Source of the DNA: Lottia gigantea
Taxonomy: Eukaryota; Mollusca; Gastropoda; Lottiidae
Length of the DNA: 64,000 nucleotides
Assembly (NCBI RefSeq): GCF_000327385.1
Contig: NW_008709463.1
Coordinates: 1,088,449 to 1,152,448, forward strand
Direction of reading: 5' to 3'
In this document: one piece after another, positions 15,301 to 30,300 of the stretch
How positions within the stretch are numbered: position 1 is the first letter of the stretch
Layout of the letters: each line of letters starts with the position of its first letter
The notes under the pieces: generated by a model
The model's input: the letters and a program-made list of their open reading frames with translations, nothing else
What the model was told of the DNA's origin: nothing
The model's database searches: none
Made by a program: the position numbers and the translations under genes

Positions 15301-18300
15301 ATATTACCTAATCTCTGTACCTTGTACCTAATATAACTACCTATCTCTACAACTACACCCTAGCTTACTCTAAATTACTTTACTTTCATATTTCATTTAT
15401 TTCTTTTAGGGCAGTGGGATAGCTTACCCAGTAGCTCAGTTTGTCATCTGAAATTGAGGGGCTTCGTCTATTCTGGCCTCACATTTTTTGGTCAGATCGA
15501 TCTTGCCAATGATGTAGATAAATTCTAATTTTGGCTAAACAGTGTCCCATCTGAACGACTCTTTTTCCATGTCAGCCCCTTCGATCTGCATCACTGACAG
15601 TTTGAAGCTCGGGCTCAGCACTTCAAAAACATTTTTGAATTTTCTGCAGAAAAACAGTTGCTTTATGACAATTTATACTAAAGTATATCACAAATAAACA
15701 GGATATTGCTTACTTTCAACCAAAAACAGGTCCTAAAATAGTCAGCCATGTGTGAGCCCAAAAGAATAGGCTATTAATTATACCAATTGAAGCATGATAT
15801 AATATCATAATAAACACACATGTGTTTGTATTCAACTAAATACTTTTTGTCAGTACACCTATAATATATACCCCACGGCTTGTGAAAATTTTGCACCTTA
15901 CACGTTTTAACCAAACTATGCCTGTAGCTCTGGGTTAAAATGGGTTTCATATAGTAAATCATCTTCATAATGATCAAGCTATTACAAACTTCATCTTATA
16001 CCTTGACTTCAATAGCCAGCTTTCGTGTACCACATCTTCACAATGTCAAGCTATTACAAACTTCATCTCATACCTTGACTTCAAAAGCCAGCTTTCGTGT
16101 ACCACATCTTCACAATGTCAAGCTATTACAAACTTCATCTCATACCTTGACTGCAATAGCCACCTATCATGTATCACTGAAGTTTGTAAATGCAGCGATT
16201 TGATTGGATTGTACGCCAGAGAATACAACCAATCACAGTCCAAGATAAAAGTCTGTGAACCCAAAGCCATAATGTTTACAAACTTTCTGTTGAGGGATCT
16301 GATTGGCTGTATTCGCTGGCGCATTCCATGATACAAGAATAGTTGCTATTGCAGTCAAGGTATAAGATAAAGTTTGTAATAGGTTGACAATGTGAAGCTG
16401 AGTAGGGCGTAGAAAGTTTGTTTACTGTAATTATTTTGTTTATTTACTTACATTACGAAGGCGTCTGTCACTTTCTTGTTTTAATTGGTCAGAACTGAAA
16501 ATAAAATAAACAAACAGTAAAAAAGGTGTTAAAAAAACACAGTTTCAATTTCTTGATCAGCTAAATCGGGTCACTTCTGAAAATCAATTGCATTATGAAT
16601 AATTAATAACAGACTATCAGCTATGTAGACCATCTGAAAGGGGATCATATGAAATGAAATGAAATGAATGGAGTTTTATGTCCTACTGTTCTGCACCTTG
16701 TGGGCTAATGAAGACGGGTAACGCCATGCAGGGTGCAATGAGGGACATTTTGGCAGAAGAGCGGCATTAGCCTGCTTTTTTCCGATATCCAACTGTCGAG
16801 GGATCTGTAACTTGCACAGCCTGTAGAACAGGGGGCCTCGGTTTATTGTCCCATCTGAATTACTACACGCTTTTTCCATGTCAGCCCCTCTTACCTACAT
16901 CACTGACAGGGGAAAACCGGGTTGAGGGGATCATGAGAAAGGGGAAGGAGGCCATGCTGGAAATATTTCTGGAAATGCATAACAGTTCAGCATTTCAAAT
17001 CAAATATACATACCCCTTTAATGCCAACCTTTCCAAAAGAAATTCAAACCAAAGCTTAAATTGTCTAATAAATTTCAAGGTTTTTAATCGACAACATGTA
17101 AATATTCCAAGAATTTAACTCCCATGTTTACAATGGACAACATATTTCTATCTGACATAATGGTTGTTTACAGGAAACTATTTCCTACGCCTTTTATAGT
17201 TCCTACTCGTCGACTAACAAATCCTTTTCAGGACTTATGTTAATCTTTTATATTACTGTGAATACCTAACAACCTAATAATTGTGGTTTTTTCTATGTTG
17301 AATATCAAGGAGTGTATAGTGAAATCTTTTTTGAAATGAGTACAAGAATATAATCTCTGTTACAAGATGAACACGAAGAAATATTTGGAAAAAATTTATT
17401 CACTGTTGCAAAATTGTCAAAAAAATTATAAAATACAAAATCAACGAAGATTAGATGTTTTTTTTTACAAAAGTTTTCATTCTACATGACGATCATAAAA
17501 ATCTTGAAGAAAATTCCGCAATTTTTTCAAAGAATCCATATGCATCAAAATATTCAAATATTTTCAATTAAAAAATAAAAGAAAATACTCAAAATAAAAA
17601 ATCCAAATTATAATTTTAGCTGAAAATAGTTTTAATGTATTTCTCTTAAGTTCAATATAAGACTCCACAAAATAAAATAAAATAAAATATGCAAAAAGAA
17701 ATGTTCATAAAATACCAAAAATAATAAAAGTCAGAAATTTTCAAACACTTTAAAATCATTTAAGGTAATCCAAAAATACAAAGCACTTTTAGTTTTATTA
17801 AGCCTCAATACTTCAAACTAATAAAATCAAAAAAATAGAAAAAAATAAAAAAAAAATAAAAAAATAGAAATAACATACCAAAAATTTCAAATAGACACAA
17901 ATATTCAAACACTTATTCAAAATCCTTAAAATTAATCCAAAAATCCTACAGCACTTTGAATTTTAATTACACTCAATATACTTCAAACTAATAAAACTAC
18001 ATAAACTTCAAAGTACCACACTGTTTTAACAACAACCACCACTACCTAACTCGTCTGTACACTGACGACACTAAAGTAACGACACTTGGACCGACCAAGC
18101 CACACAATATTACCTTAGTGTTTATATGACCTTATTTCACAGTCTTCATATAATACATGGTCTGTTGTAGAAAATAACTCAAGACACATTCCTTTAACAA
18201 GCCCAGGTGAGACTTGATGTTTTTTCTTGTCATCTTAGCTGTAAGAATTGATCAAGACTACTTTTTGAGGCTCGGTCTTTTCTTGGCAGACGGCAATAAT

Positions 18301-21300
18301 TATTGTAGCTACTCTTATATAAGTTATGAATGTAAATTAAAAAATGTACCTTGATCAGTTATATTGATCAGTATATATTGAATATTGTCTGCAAATGATT
18401 AACAATTTTACATCTAAATGTTCAGCAAGCAGAATTAAACACGACTTCTCTTAGCAAATTTTAATAATAACCTATTGGTACCACGTGTAAGCATACCCTG
18501 TCTAGCACCAGATCCACCATTACTGCTTCATATACAAAAAATAATGAAGTAAAAACAAAACTTTGCATTACGTAAAAATTATAGAACATATTATCCTTGC
18601 ATTAACAACTGGTCTCCTCAACGTGTCAAGTTTTAAGGTATGTTTTAGGGATTTATAGTCTAGACCAGCCTGTACCTTTAGTTAATCAACTGATAAAATA
18701 GCTCTATTGGTAAACATTATATGAAAAAGTTAAGTATAATAGATATTAATCCTTATCCAGCTAAACACAGGTGAGTATGAGATAATCCTTAGTCCTATAA
18801 AAATGCAAATTGTGATGGATATTGGAATTCAATTTAAACTATCAACAACTACCTAGTTTGCGATATCAGCATCCACTTGAAGCGAACGTTAACTTGTCAT
18901 CTACCAACAACTACCTAGTTTGCGATATCAGCATCCACTTGAAGCGAACGTTAACTTGTCATCTACCAACCAGCCTGGATATTGGAGAAAAGACATAGTT
19001 TGTTTATTCTTCTGAATCTCCCAACTGGATTTCATCTGCACAACATTACTAACTTCGTACTTATACCTTGACTGCAACAGCAACAGTTCTTGTATTACAG
19101 AAGTTTGTATATGAAGCTCTGATTGGCTTTATTCGCTGACGTATAATCCAATGAAATTGCTGCATTATGTGAGTGGCTATTGCAGTCAAGGTATAAATTT
19201 GTAATAGCTTGGCATTGTGAAATGCATGGATAATTTTTTGTTGGTATGATCTTTGAATCTTGCTGTATGGTGTTTTATGTCTTACTTTTGTGCAGCTCCA
19301 AAATAGTCATTCATTCATTCATTCATTCTTTACCCCAGACTGTCCTTAAATAACTTATTAAAATTTTCAACAATAAAGTTATTCTTGGTTGGAGGATACA
19401 ATGTTATCTACTATCTTGACCTGGGACATCAATGGGTCAAATCAAACTTGAGATCTCTTTCTTACTCAACATTGACTGGCTGTAAACAGAGACTTCAATT
19501 AATTTGTCCTTAGTTAACTTGACATACAATGGGTTAGCTCTGTCTTCTTTACTATCAGGTGCTCATGTACAGCCCCTTTTATACTGGACTGTTATACAGT
19601 GTTTAGCCCAACGTAGCCCTGAATAAAGGTGCCCATTTACATTACATTGTAATTCAAAATAAAATTAAATCTATTAAGAATTTTTACAACTAATAACCTT
19701 ACATGATGACCCTGCAAAACAAATTTTAACAACTGTTTTAATGCAATGGCAGCCATTCAAATAAAAACATTTAGCAAGATTGCAATAAAATAAGTAATCA
19801 TTTCCGAAACCCATCGTTTCAGACAAATATACCCTGAGGAAATAATAAATAACACTGAAAATATTTTAAAGAGCTCAAAAAATAGAACTAGTAATCTATC
19901 ATTTTATATTGTTTTTATCATAAATTATAACACCTACATTCCATTAAGATATATTCAGACATTATGCAATGACTGTCTACGAAAAATAATTACATCGTGC
20001 TTTACATCCTACTCTGTGGCTCCTTGCAGTGTTCAATGAGGGAAATTTTGTAGGACAACGCCATTAACCTACTCTTTTCTATTTCCAACTGTCGAGGGAT
20101 CTTTAACATGCACAGCCTGTAGCACACGGGGCCTCGGTTTATTATCCTATCCAATGACTAGACTTTTTTTCCATGTCAGCCCCCCTTACCTATATCACTG
20201 ACAGGGGAAAACATGGTTGAAAATACAAAGATATTATTTCAACCTATGCCAAGATTGAACTCTGGACTTTCAGGTTTGTAAGCAATCCATAATCAGAAAA
20301 AACATGCTAATTGTTAAAAGATTTTGTTCAGTCGAAAGGGAACCAGACGTGAGGTCTTTATTCTGAGATTATCATCTGGTTATTCACATGATAATATCTC
20401 TGGAGTTTTATCAAGAAAAATCAAGTTGATTCAACAATCCATCCAAATAACCATCTTAAACTCTGATTCACCAACTAATATCTTTTTAACTAAAATTTAA
20501 GGTCTTGAAAAGGCTTTCGTGACATTTTCAAAAAGTCTTACTTGGCTACAAAGAAACTTACAGATAGTGTGCATTAAAAGATTAGAAGGGGAAAGTGGTG
20601 AATGTTGGGCGTAGGGTAAATATCACAATGAGATATAATATTACTAGTTTAATTTATTGTTGTATGTTGCTATATTTAGGAGGGTAAGGATTTCAGTTGC
20701 TCTTTATCTGAGACTGAAAGTGCAATGGTTCACTGCTTTGATCTTGAAAGATACTACTGACATTTCAATGGAGGCATGCCCTTTCGTCTCAAAATTTCAA
20801 CAAAATTAGGTTAGATTTTAATCATCATGTTTGTCCCTGAATGTAAGATTTATAATTCAAGACCAGATGCATTTAAACATGGCTGACGGCTTCACCAATT
20901 AAAATAAGGCAAAGACCAGATGCATTTAAACATGGCTGACGGCTTCACCAATTAAAATAAGGCAAAGACCAGATGCATTTAAACATGGCTGACGGCTTCA
21001 CCAATTAAAATAAGGCAAAGACCAGATGCATTTAAACATGGCTGACGGCTTCACCAATTAAAATAAGGCAAAGACCAGATGCATTTAAACAAGACCAGAT
21101 GCATTTAAACATGGCTGACGGCTTCACCAATTAAAATAAGGCAAAGACCAGATGCATTTAAACATGGCTGACGGCTTCACCAATTAAAATAAGGCAAAGA
21201 CCAGATGCATTTAAACATGGCTGACGGCTTCACCAATTAAAATAAGGCAAAGACCAGATGCATTTAAACATGGCTGACGGCTTCACCAATTAAAATAAGG

Positions 21301-24300
21301 CAAAGACCAGATGCATTTAAACATGGCTGACGGCTTCACCAATTAAAATAAGGAAAAATGTCTTAACATCATTGAAGGCACATCCATCCACCAACTTTAC
21401 AAGTTCATTGTATAATGAATCTCAATTCAGCAAAATCTTCAAACTTTGATGTTACAACAGGAACAAAAACGTACATATTGTTGTACACTGGGAGACGGAA
21501 TTTGGTGACAAAGCCTTTTTTCAGATTTTAATGAAATATTTTCAATTCTTATTCGTTTCTTCAATCACCTTGAATTTAAATGAATCACGAGAGTGATAAC
21601 GCAAGTTTGTAAACATTGTATACCGCCATATCTTTTTCTATAAATCTTCAATATTACGTAAATAGAGGTAAAAAAGGCCCTTCTTATTCAAACATTTTAA
21701 AGTATATATATCAAACATTGTAAACACTGGCAAATCACACAGAAAGATGAAAAAAATGAATGTCATTTAAAGTAAGAAAATGTGATATGGGAAGAAAGCC
21801 AAAACTGCATACTATTGTTCCATATAGATTTCTTTGGAATGATCTATTTGTCCAGAGGGTTTGTCTCCTTTAAACCTGAAGCACCTCTGCATTTGATTTG
21901 AGGCGTTGTAGCTTAAATAGAGGTCAAGAATTCATTCTTGCTTAGTTGCCCCTGATGATTTCAACCTAGACGAAACCAGTCAGGCAGTACACACCAGATC
22001 AAGGACAGCTCTTCTTCCTTCAGAACTTTATGAAATGAATGGAGTTTTACGTCCTACTTTTCTGCACCATGTGGGCTAATGAAGACGGGCAACGACATGC
22101 AGGGTGCAATGAGGCATTAGCCTGCTCTTTTTCAATTGCCTACTGTCAAGAGATCTTAAACGTGCACAGTCTGTAGCACACAGAGCCTCGGTTTATTATC
22201 CCATCCTGACGACTAGATTATTTTTCCATATCAGCCTTTATGTGTTTAATACAGCCTATATAATTCAGCTATTATTTAAGGCGGTTGTTTTCTTTAACTA
22301 AAGATTAATCATTGAATAAGAATTTACAGTGAAGATAAAATTCCTGATTGCACAATAAACAGTTATATTAAGGTGATACACCACCCTGATAAACCTACCT
22401 AACCAGTTTTATAACTAGAGTGGGCCGAGGACACAATTATTATTTTATACCTTGAATGAAGAGTTTTTTATCAATATCTTGGAAGAGGGGAGCATGGGAC
22501 AGAACTTCTGACAGAACTTCCCAAAGCCTGCTAAGATATCAAGCAGGGTATGCTTATTTTAATAGACACCTGATACTACTTCTCATAATTACATACTTTC
22601 TGTACTTTCTCATTTGAAAAGTTCATTAGCTATATTGTCCAAGTGTTGTTAATTTTAAGTATCGTTTTGAGATTTGGATCGTTAGTACTTGGAACATCAC
22701 GAGGGACACTGGATGGCTTAATCTGCAGCTTTAGATTGTATATGAAAAATAATAGCCATGACTCTATTCAAGCCCTCAATTTATACCTAGCTTGTCCTAT
22801 TCAAACCAATTTTGTCAAGTACAAATTAATTATACGTTAAGTTTAAATCATTTTTCTCTTCAATTAACTCTCCAGTGTTGAAGGAAAAAAAGTTCTCATG
22901 ACCTTAATATGTCAACATCATGGTGAAAAATATTTCAAAGGATCTTCCCAAATACAAATATTAAAAACCACTGATATGTTATTGTATTGTTGTCTGCAAG
23001 GTGATTCTGATGCCATAGTTTCAGCAATCATCCAGGTGATTTTCGATCTATACCATCAAATGACTAGAATGTCCCTTCTGGATGTTTCAAAACTTTTCAG
23101 CGATTAGCGCAGATTTGATGCTTCAATTTACATTATTCATGATGTCTTATGCTTTCAATTCAGAGAGTCTACATAGCTAATAATGCTTATTTGGTATGTT
23201 TATTGGAAAAATGTGACCACTGTTTAAATGGTTAAGGTGCCTTTACACCATAGTAATTTACTCCTTGTATATGGTTGTGAATAGTGAAAGTGGTCATGAT
23301 TTCTGAACACAACTCACTACTCAGTTATATGAGAAACATTATGACCGTTATTCTTATTCACAAACTACTGGTGATTGCGAGGGGCCCTATGTTAAGGAAT
23401 GTAGTTCTGTTGTACTACTAGTAAAGGGGACCCTCCCTTCAAGTGAAATAAGACGTTTATTTATAAGGTGAACGTGTTTATTGTTAGAACCTGCCTGTAT
23501 ATTTAAATTCTAACAATAAAAACCTGAAACCAAGTCCACGAGAGGAAACAATCACCACAGGACATAGATGATAATAGACCAACTGCCATGCTTTACATTT
23601 CAAGTTACTTCATATCTACATATAAAAATTTCAAATAAAAAAAAATTTGCATTCACTCCTTTGAAATTCACTCATGCAGATTTTCTTTAAACTCAGATAA
23701 CTTTAAGACGACTATCAAAACAATGATGTTTTTTCAGGGCTGAGATAAAATCCCTTTTTTCGACACTTTACGTGACTTATCTTATCTTACTGCCTGTTTA
23801 TAATGAAAAGTGAAGGTTAGATGACTAATTTGGGACCATTTACAAATAACTTTAGTTGTTCCTTGTGAATTGGTGTAAATTGATATTATTAGTTTCCCTG
23901 ATACACATATAATAATAGGCATAAAAATTATAAAATTTCAAAAAAAAGCTAACTTACTCTGCTATAGCTCTATTTGATAGATCTTCTAAATCAGCAGGAT
24001 TAAACAGCTGAGTCTCATATAAACCAAACTCACTGCGACAGGCGTTTAAAAATACATGCACATTATCCTGAAAATAGACAAAATAATACATAAATAGAAT
24101 CAGAATCTTTCCCCGAAGTCTTAAGAAAAACAAAACAGATATTATACCTCTAAAACCTAGAACACCAAGGTAAGATCTAAATTTTAAAATATCTCAGATA
24201 TAGTTTAGACCGAACTCAAAGATCAGATCTGAAAAGTAAACTGATGAAGTTCTTGGAACTCAAATTATCTACAATTTCAAATAAGATCTTTCAATTAGAG

Positions 24301-27300
24301 TAAAATTTGAAAAATAAAATTCAATCCTTTTTGGACAAGAAGATGAAAAGATAAACCTTACAAACAGAAAGACCAAGAAAACTGACAACTCTGAAAGTTG
24401 TTACAAACTGTGGGCCACCTTTTAGTTTTCAATACCCATTTGGTAAAATAAATAACAATATCCATCTATCGAGGTTTACACCCATATTTTCTGACGTCTT
24501 ATTTGAAACAGGCATGTCACATGCTTTCTCACTCTCTTTATAATTAATACTGTTCTTTTCACAACAACAAAACAGGCAAATTTCACACATTTGTCTCAAA
24601 ATCAACACCTTTCACCCAAATGAGCTAATCTTAGGTTTCAATGTCAAGAAATTCACAAACAAACACGGCATGACTTGATTCTTTTTTTCAAAATCAGCCA
24701 TTTGTGAAATGTAAAATGGTTTACCCACCATGAATATTCACAAGTAGTTATCAAATCACCAAATAATGATAACATTGATTCTACCACAGTGGACATTTAC
24801 AAGACTTAACATAGTACAAAATTCAGCTTTTCAAATTGATTATTCAAGGAATTTGTAAGATGACCTTCATGGATTTTTCAAAGAACTTTTCTTGACCAAT
24901 TTCATAAACAAATTAACTTTTATTCCTCTTGATTCAAACAAGATACATTGCTTTTTGCACATAAAATGATGAATTCGTCATCAGAGATGTGGTATTTAGG
25001 AGTGTCAATTCAGCATCCCTTTCAGAGAGTCCACATAGCTAATATTGTTTATTTGGTATTAGGAGTGTCAATTCAGCATCCCTTTCAGAGAGTCCACATA
25101 GCTAATATTGTTTATTTGGTATTAGGAGTGTCAATTCAGCATCCCTTTCAGAGAGTCCACATAGCTAATATTGTTTATTTGGTATTAGGAGTGTCAATTC
25201 AGCATCCCTTTCAGAGAGTCCACATAGCCAAGTTGTTTATTTGGTATTAGGTTTGTCAACTCAGCATCACTTTCAGAGAGTCCAGATAGCTAATAATGTT
25301 TACTTGGTATATAGTTTTGTCAATTTAGCATCCCTTTCAGAGAGTACACATAGCTATTAATGTTTACTGGGTATATAGTTTTGTCAATTCAGCATCCCTT
25401 TCAGAGAGTCCACATAGCTAATATTGTTTATTTGGTATTTAGGTGTGTAAACTTGGCATCTCTTTCAGAGAGTCCACATGGCTAATATTGTATATTTGGT
25501 ATTTAGTTGTCAACTTGGCATCCCTTTCAGAGAGTCCACTGCTGTTTATTTGGTATTTAGGTCCACTCAGCAGCCCTTTTAGGGAGTGCACATAGCTTTA
25601 AAGACAGACGTCTGATAAAATTTGAGACACCACTATTAAAGTTTTTTTTTTCAGATAATCTTAGATAATTATCATCAGCTTCAAATAAATTTGATGAAAT
25701 AAGATAGATCTAGTTTTTCTGAATGAGGGCTTTATGAACTATGAACTAAGAAATCTCAAAAAAACTTTGCCCATCTTGTATTTTCGAGCGACTCCTTAAA
25801 TTTAGTCATGTGACTGCCCTCAATGTTACGTTATTTTATCGTATATTTGTAAAGTATTTGAAGGGTTAAATTATAAAACTTTATATTGAAAGCCTATCTA
25901 ACTTCAGAACAAATCAAGTTGACATTTAAACAAAGGAATATTTCTTTACTTCAATCTGACAAATTTAGGTCATTTTATAAAAGTAGTTTATGAGAATAGG
26001 GTATAGACAAAAGGGGTTTAAGGGCTAGACTAGGGGATTTAGGGGGTAGATATATCATAGTGAGCATTCCTGATGTTATCGGAACTAACTTAGGTGTCCG
26101 ACCTATGGTTACACAAAGGTAAAACCCTACAAAGTATTGCTATGTTTTTTTATGCGTCTTCAAAGTTTTCCAAATTTGATAATCTGGTAATATCTATAAG
26201 CTTATATAAATAAATCAAACAGGTTCTGTTATAAAAGTAAACATCTTTCTTCAAAAAATGAAGAAGGGCCATTTTAGATTTAACGAAATTACAGCTCCGT
26301 CCAGATCTTTCAATTCCGCTTTCATCCTTGAAAATCTTGAACTTTTTTCTATTTAATATTATAAAAAATTTTATCGCATGATGACATGACCTTGATCTCT
26401 TTAGAAGAAAAAACAAAAATGAAATTCACACTTTTAAATCTGAGCCCTGAAAACCTCATAATATACTAATTTATTAAAAATTCTAACACCATTTTTGACC
26501 TCTCTTCAATCATAACAAAACCTACTTTCAATTCACCATTTTTTAAATCATTAATCCCATAATTCAATTCATAACCATGTCTAGGATCTCTTGTAGCCAA
26601 TTGCATTTCTTTTCAACGTAATCCGTTTGTCAAACAAAAATGGAATGTACACATTCTGCGGGCGTAATCCCCTAACAACACATCATTTCACAAATCTAAT
26701 CCTACCTTCAATGAACTGGTTAAATATTTTCGAAACAAGTACAACACAGTCTTCAGAGCAGATTATTGCAGCGTCGATCAGTCTTTTGAATGTTAAAAAA
26801 GATTGTCTACCAAATAAACTAACAAAATATAGCAAATGAGTGAAACACTATTACATAGTTTAACTTTTCCACCATTTAATCAAGCAGCCCCCTATTTGTT
26901 GCAAATTTTACATGAAGATGAATAGGGTTGGGGGTGAGTGGGGGCTACAGAGATGTCAAGGAAAGCTCACAGGCTGGTATGTAAAATAATAAGAAATTTG
27001 GAGGTGGGTTAGGTCAAACGTTTGACCTGCGTCTATTCTAGGGAAGGGTGGGGGGCATGGCTTACGGCATTCCTTGTCTGAAATCCAAACTTGTTTAAGG
27101 TAAGTGCTGTTAACATATCAACAAGTCGGAAACGTTCATTTGAACTTAAAACGGGGAGAGAATTTAGAGCAGCACAATATAAAAAGTCTAAAATCTAGAA
27201 ACAGCGGTTCAATAAAATGTATACAATGTTGTTGTAACTAAACGTAAACAAATATTATGATTTGTAAAAACTAGCACGGTCGATGCAGGACAAACGTAGA

Positions 27301-30300
27301 GTGGAATACTTGCTGACATACACGGTCGATAACACAAAAATCTAAATAAACAGGCTCGGACTAAATACTCTACGTCATATTGACTTACTGAACGTGACTA
27401 CAAACTTTTAAATACCCTTTGTTTTAACGTTTAAATACAAGATAAATTTGATTGGACAATTTAAATAAATGGTTATTTTCATTTCACTGGATCCTTTGTC
27501 TGAATTGGAGATTTAAGAGTTATCTACAGAAGCTATCTTAGTTTTTTGAGACATGGAGTTGAAACCAAACCAAGATCCTGTCTAATTAAAAGATGAAGAG
27601 TAATTACACAGTCTATTATTTACTGATAATATATTTCAGACCTAGCTCTGGTTAAACCTTTAATAATATAATGATACACATAACACCAGGGGATAGAGAT
27701 TGTATCAAGCAATGATATACAACTCTTTGTGGAAGGGGTTGAAAACCAATACTATGCAATCACAGAATCACTGGCTGTGGCATTAGTGAGGGAGACTCAA
27801 ATGCATAGCATCTTACTGCCATGCAGACGAAAATCCAACTAATGACAAAACTGAGCTGTTCCACTGAAATTTCCATCAGGGTAGCAATTATACCAAAACA
27901 ATTGTCCATCACAAAATGAACATCAAAACTCATCGTTCTTGTTAAGGGTAAGTCCGTCAGCCATTTACTATCAACAACTAAATTTTCAAAAATCACAACA
28001 AAAGATTGCTCAAGTCTGTGACACTCATAAGGTAAACAATATAATGAGATATAGAGATCAATTGATTCTAGAGTGTTCACAATCACTAGTTATAATCTGC
28101 GATGTCATTACTTATCAGTTGTCAGATCTAGAGAGTGCACAAAAGATCAAATTAGCACCTGATTGACAAACTATAAACACTAATGATTGGCAACACAGTC
28201 CTGGCCTTTCAAGTCATGTAACATAAAATAGAGATTTTTCAAACTAATATTTTTCATTCTAAAATTTTGGGCTCCTAAACTTAATAAATATTATGGCACA
28301 ATGTGTTGTTAATCACAAAATCTCTTTCCACCAAATGTTATGCACCAGAATAATATACAATCTCGTATGGTATCATGATATTATTGGATTATTTTGCATT
28401 TGACAGGTATAGCAATCTTCTTGGTCAAAATGACCACGCAAATTAAATTAGTCCGTTTACACATTCATTAAATTCCAGTTTTTAATTAACCCTATCCTGT
28501 CCTAAAGTGTCTCTTATTAACCCTTTGTCTAGCTAATGAATTCTCTGACAAACCTATATCATGTCATATTATAATTTTAATTATTGTATATATTACTTTC
28601 CTTGCTAACACAGAATAAATTTGCATAAATTAGCATACATTAACATAAATCAGTGTAAATATTCAATGATTTTCACTAGATAAATAGATCATCCTGGAAA
28701 GCTTGTATAGGATTTATTTAGAGAATATCAATGGAGGGGGCCTTTTCTCTTGTCCAACCTTTTTGCTGCAAAATAAGCCAAATAGTGCAAGTAAGTCTTA
28801 GCATAGTTCATGCATGCATATGAGCTGAAAAAACACTTATAATCCTTGGTAAGGGGTAAGGGTTACCCTATAGAGATTTTTTTATCAAAATAAAAGTAGT
28901 CAAAACCTCCTAGAGTGAAGATCCATTAAAAAATATTTCATTGTAAAATAACACTAGAGACAAGTCAAAAACAGTAATACCAATTTGGCAGGTGTCTTTA
29001 TAATCATCAACTTGAAGACAGGCTGGTAGGGCCGATAGAAATTTAACACCCAAAACACAATTTTACATAAACATACTTCATAGATAACTTGTCAAAAATA
29101 TCATTAAGCCAGGGTCAAGTTTATCTGACCCCTAAGGTCCTGGGGGTATCAGGTTTTAAGGGTCTGAATCTTGTGATGTGATAAAAATTACTTGAGATGG
29201 AGTACATCATTATCATAGAATATCAAGAGAGTTTACCATTTTTACTTAATGTGAATAAACTGCTCATGTAGAAGATTTGGTCAATTTTGGCCATGTTGAA
29301 CCAGTCTAGCTGAGAGCTGGCATGCACACCTGATGGTACTTCTCTTTGGAGGAGTCGACTACTATACAACTTTTACTCCCGATTTCGCAATGCTTTGGAC
29401 AAGATTTTGATGAACGGAATTGTCTGGCTTATAGGATTTTTATTGGAATCAGTATTTACTGATAACCTTCAAGGAAAACTTGTTTAAATTTTCCACACAC
29501 ATCTTATTTTGATTTATTTATGGTTATAATACCAGATGGAATTACGTCTGAGCAGGTCCAAGGTTACTTCTAACTGAAATGAACCTTTCAGAATACCAGG
29601 TTTGAATTCAACATTTTGTGTGTTAACAATATCAACTCTTCTGAACGGACAACAAAAAGAACAAGACAGTTTTCACTTTATTTTTAATATCGAACCAGAT
29701 GAGCGTTCTGAAACTTTTTAACGCCTGCCAATTATTTTGACTTTTGGTCAAGTCAGCGAGAAATTAATGTAACTGATTCATGTCAATGTTCATAAAGAAC
29801 ATATTTATGATACGTCCAAACAAACTATCAAAATACCCCCACGACCCCATTGACCTTGACCTTTAGAGCCCTATCAACATACAAAATACCACAAATTACG
29901 GGTTTAATGAAGCATGGTGGGTAATATCCTATCACCATACATAAAAAATAACACGAACTAATGAAGCGAACGTCTACCAAAATACTTCAGCAATTTATCA
30001 ACAATGGCTTCTTTGGTTACTCACTGATCCTTTCTGTCAAAATAGATCTACTCTAAATATCAGATCAATGAGGGTTAATTTCCTTATCCTTATCGGATGA
30101 CAAGGGGTTAATTCTTTTATGCTTTTTGGATGTAAGGAGTTAATCCTTTATACTATTTCGGGCAACATGCTAATTCTTTTATATCTATTTGACCATGTTT
30201 ACATTTAATACCAATGAGGGCACATTCTTTTCGGCTCTATTGACCAGTGTCTTAACCTGCTTCAATATGAGCAAATTCTTTTAAGCTTTTCTTAAGAACG

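Larger units (their letters stand above)
7135..16451 (-). other. intron 5 (9.3 kb)
   Basis: Separates the last CH helix from exon 5. Contains repeat F (7310-7500), MITE-A (8275, 12379), SINE-B (9061), a ~130-bp repeat (9689-9970), a 31-bp array (11955-12205), SINE-A (12960, 15545), a MITE-B fragment (14520-14640) and MITE-C (15969-16403). No exon recognised. An internal promoter for a CH-less isoform would be placed here, but nothing in the sequence shows one. Confidence 0.75.
16495..23957 (-). other. intron 4 (7.5 kb)
   Basis: Contains SINE-A copies (16649, 19995, 22030), a very A-rich stretch with a ~170-bp degenerate duplication (17390-18005), a 62-bp duplication (18843-18966), a short MITE-C (19045-19222), the 53-bp array (20861-21355), a repeat-F copy (22480-22700) and a single unit related to the 63-bp array (23152-23203). 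Confidence 0.8.

Noticed and set aside
20861-21355. CRISPR-like regular repeats
   Set aside because: Contiguous tandem units without unique spacers, in a eukaryotic intron. The same applies to the 31-, 45- and 63-bp arrays.
24948-25250. 100-codon plus-strand ORF of 21-residue repeats
   Set aside because: Product of the 63-bp array inside intron 3; its left end is unrelated sequence and later units break the frame.
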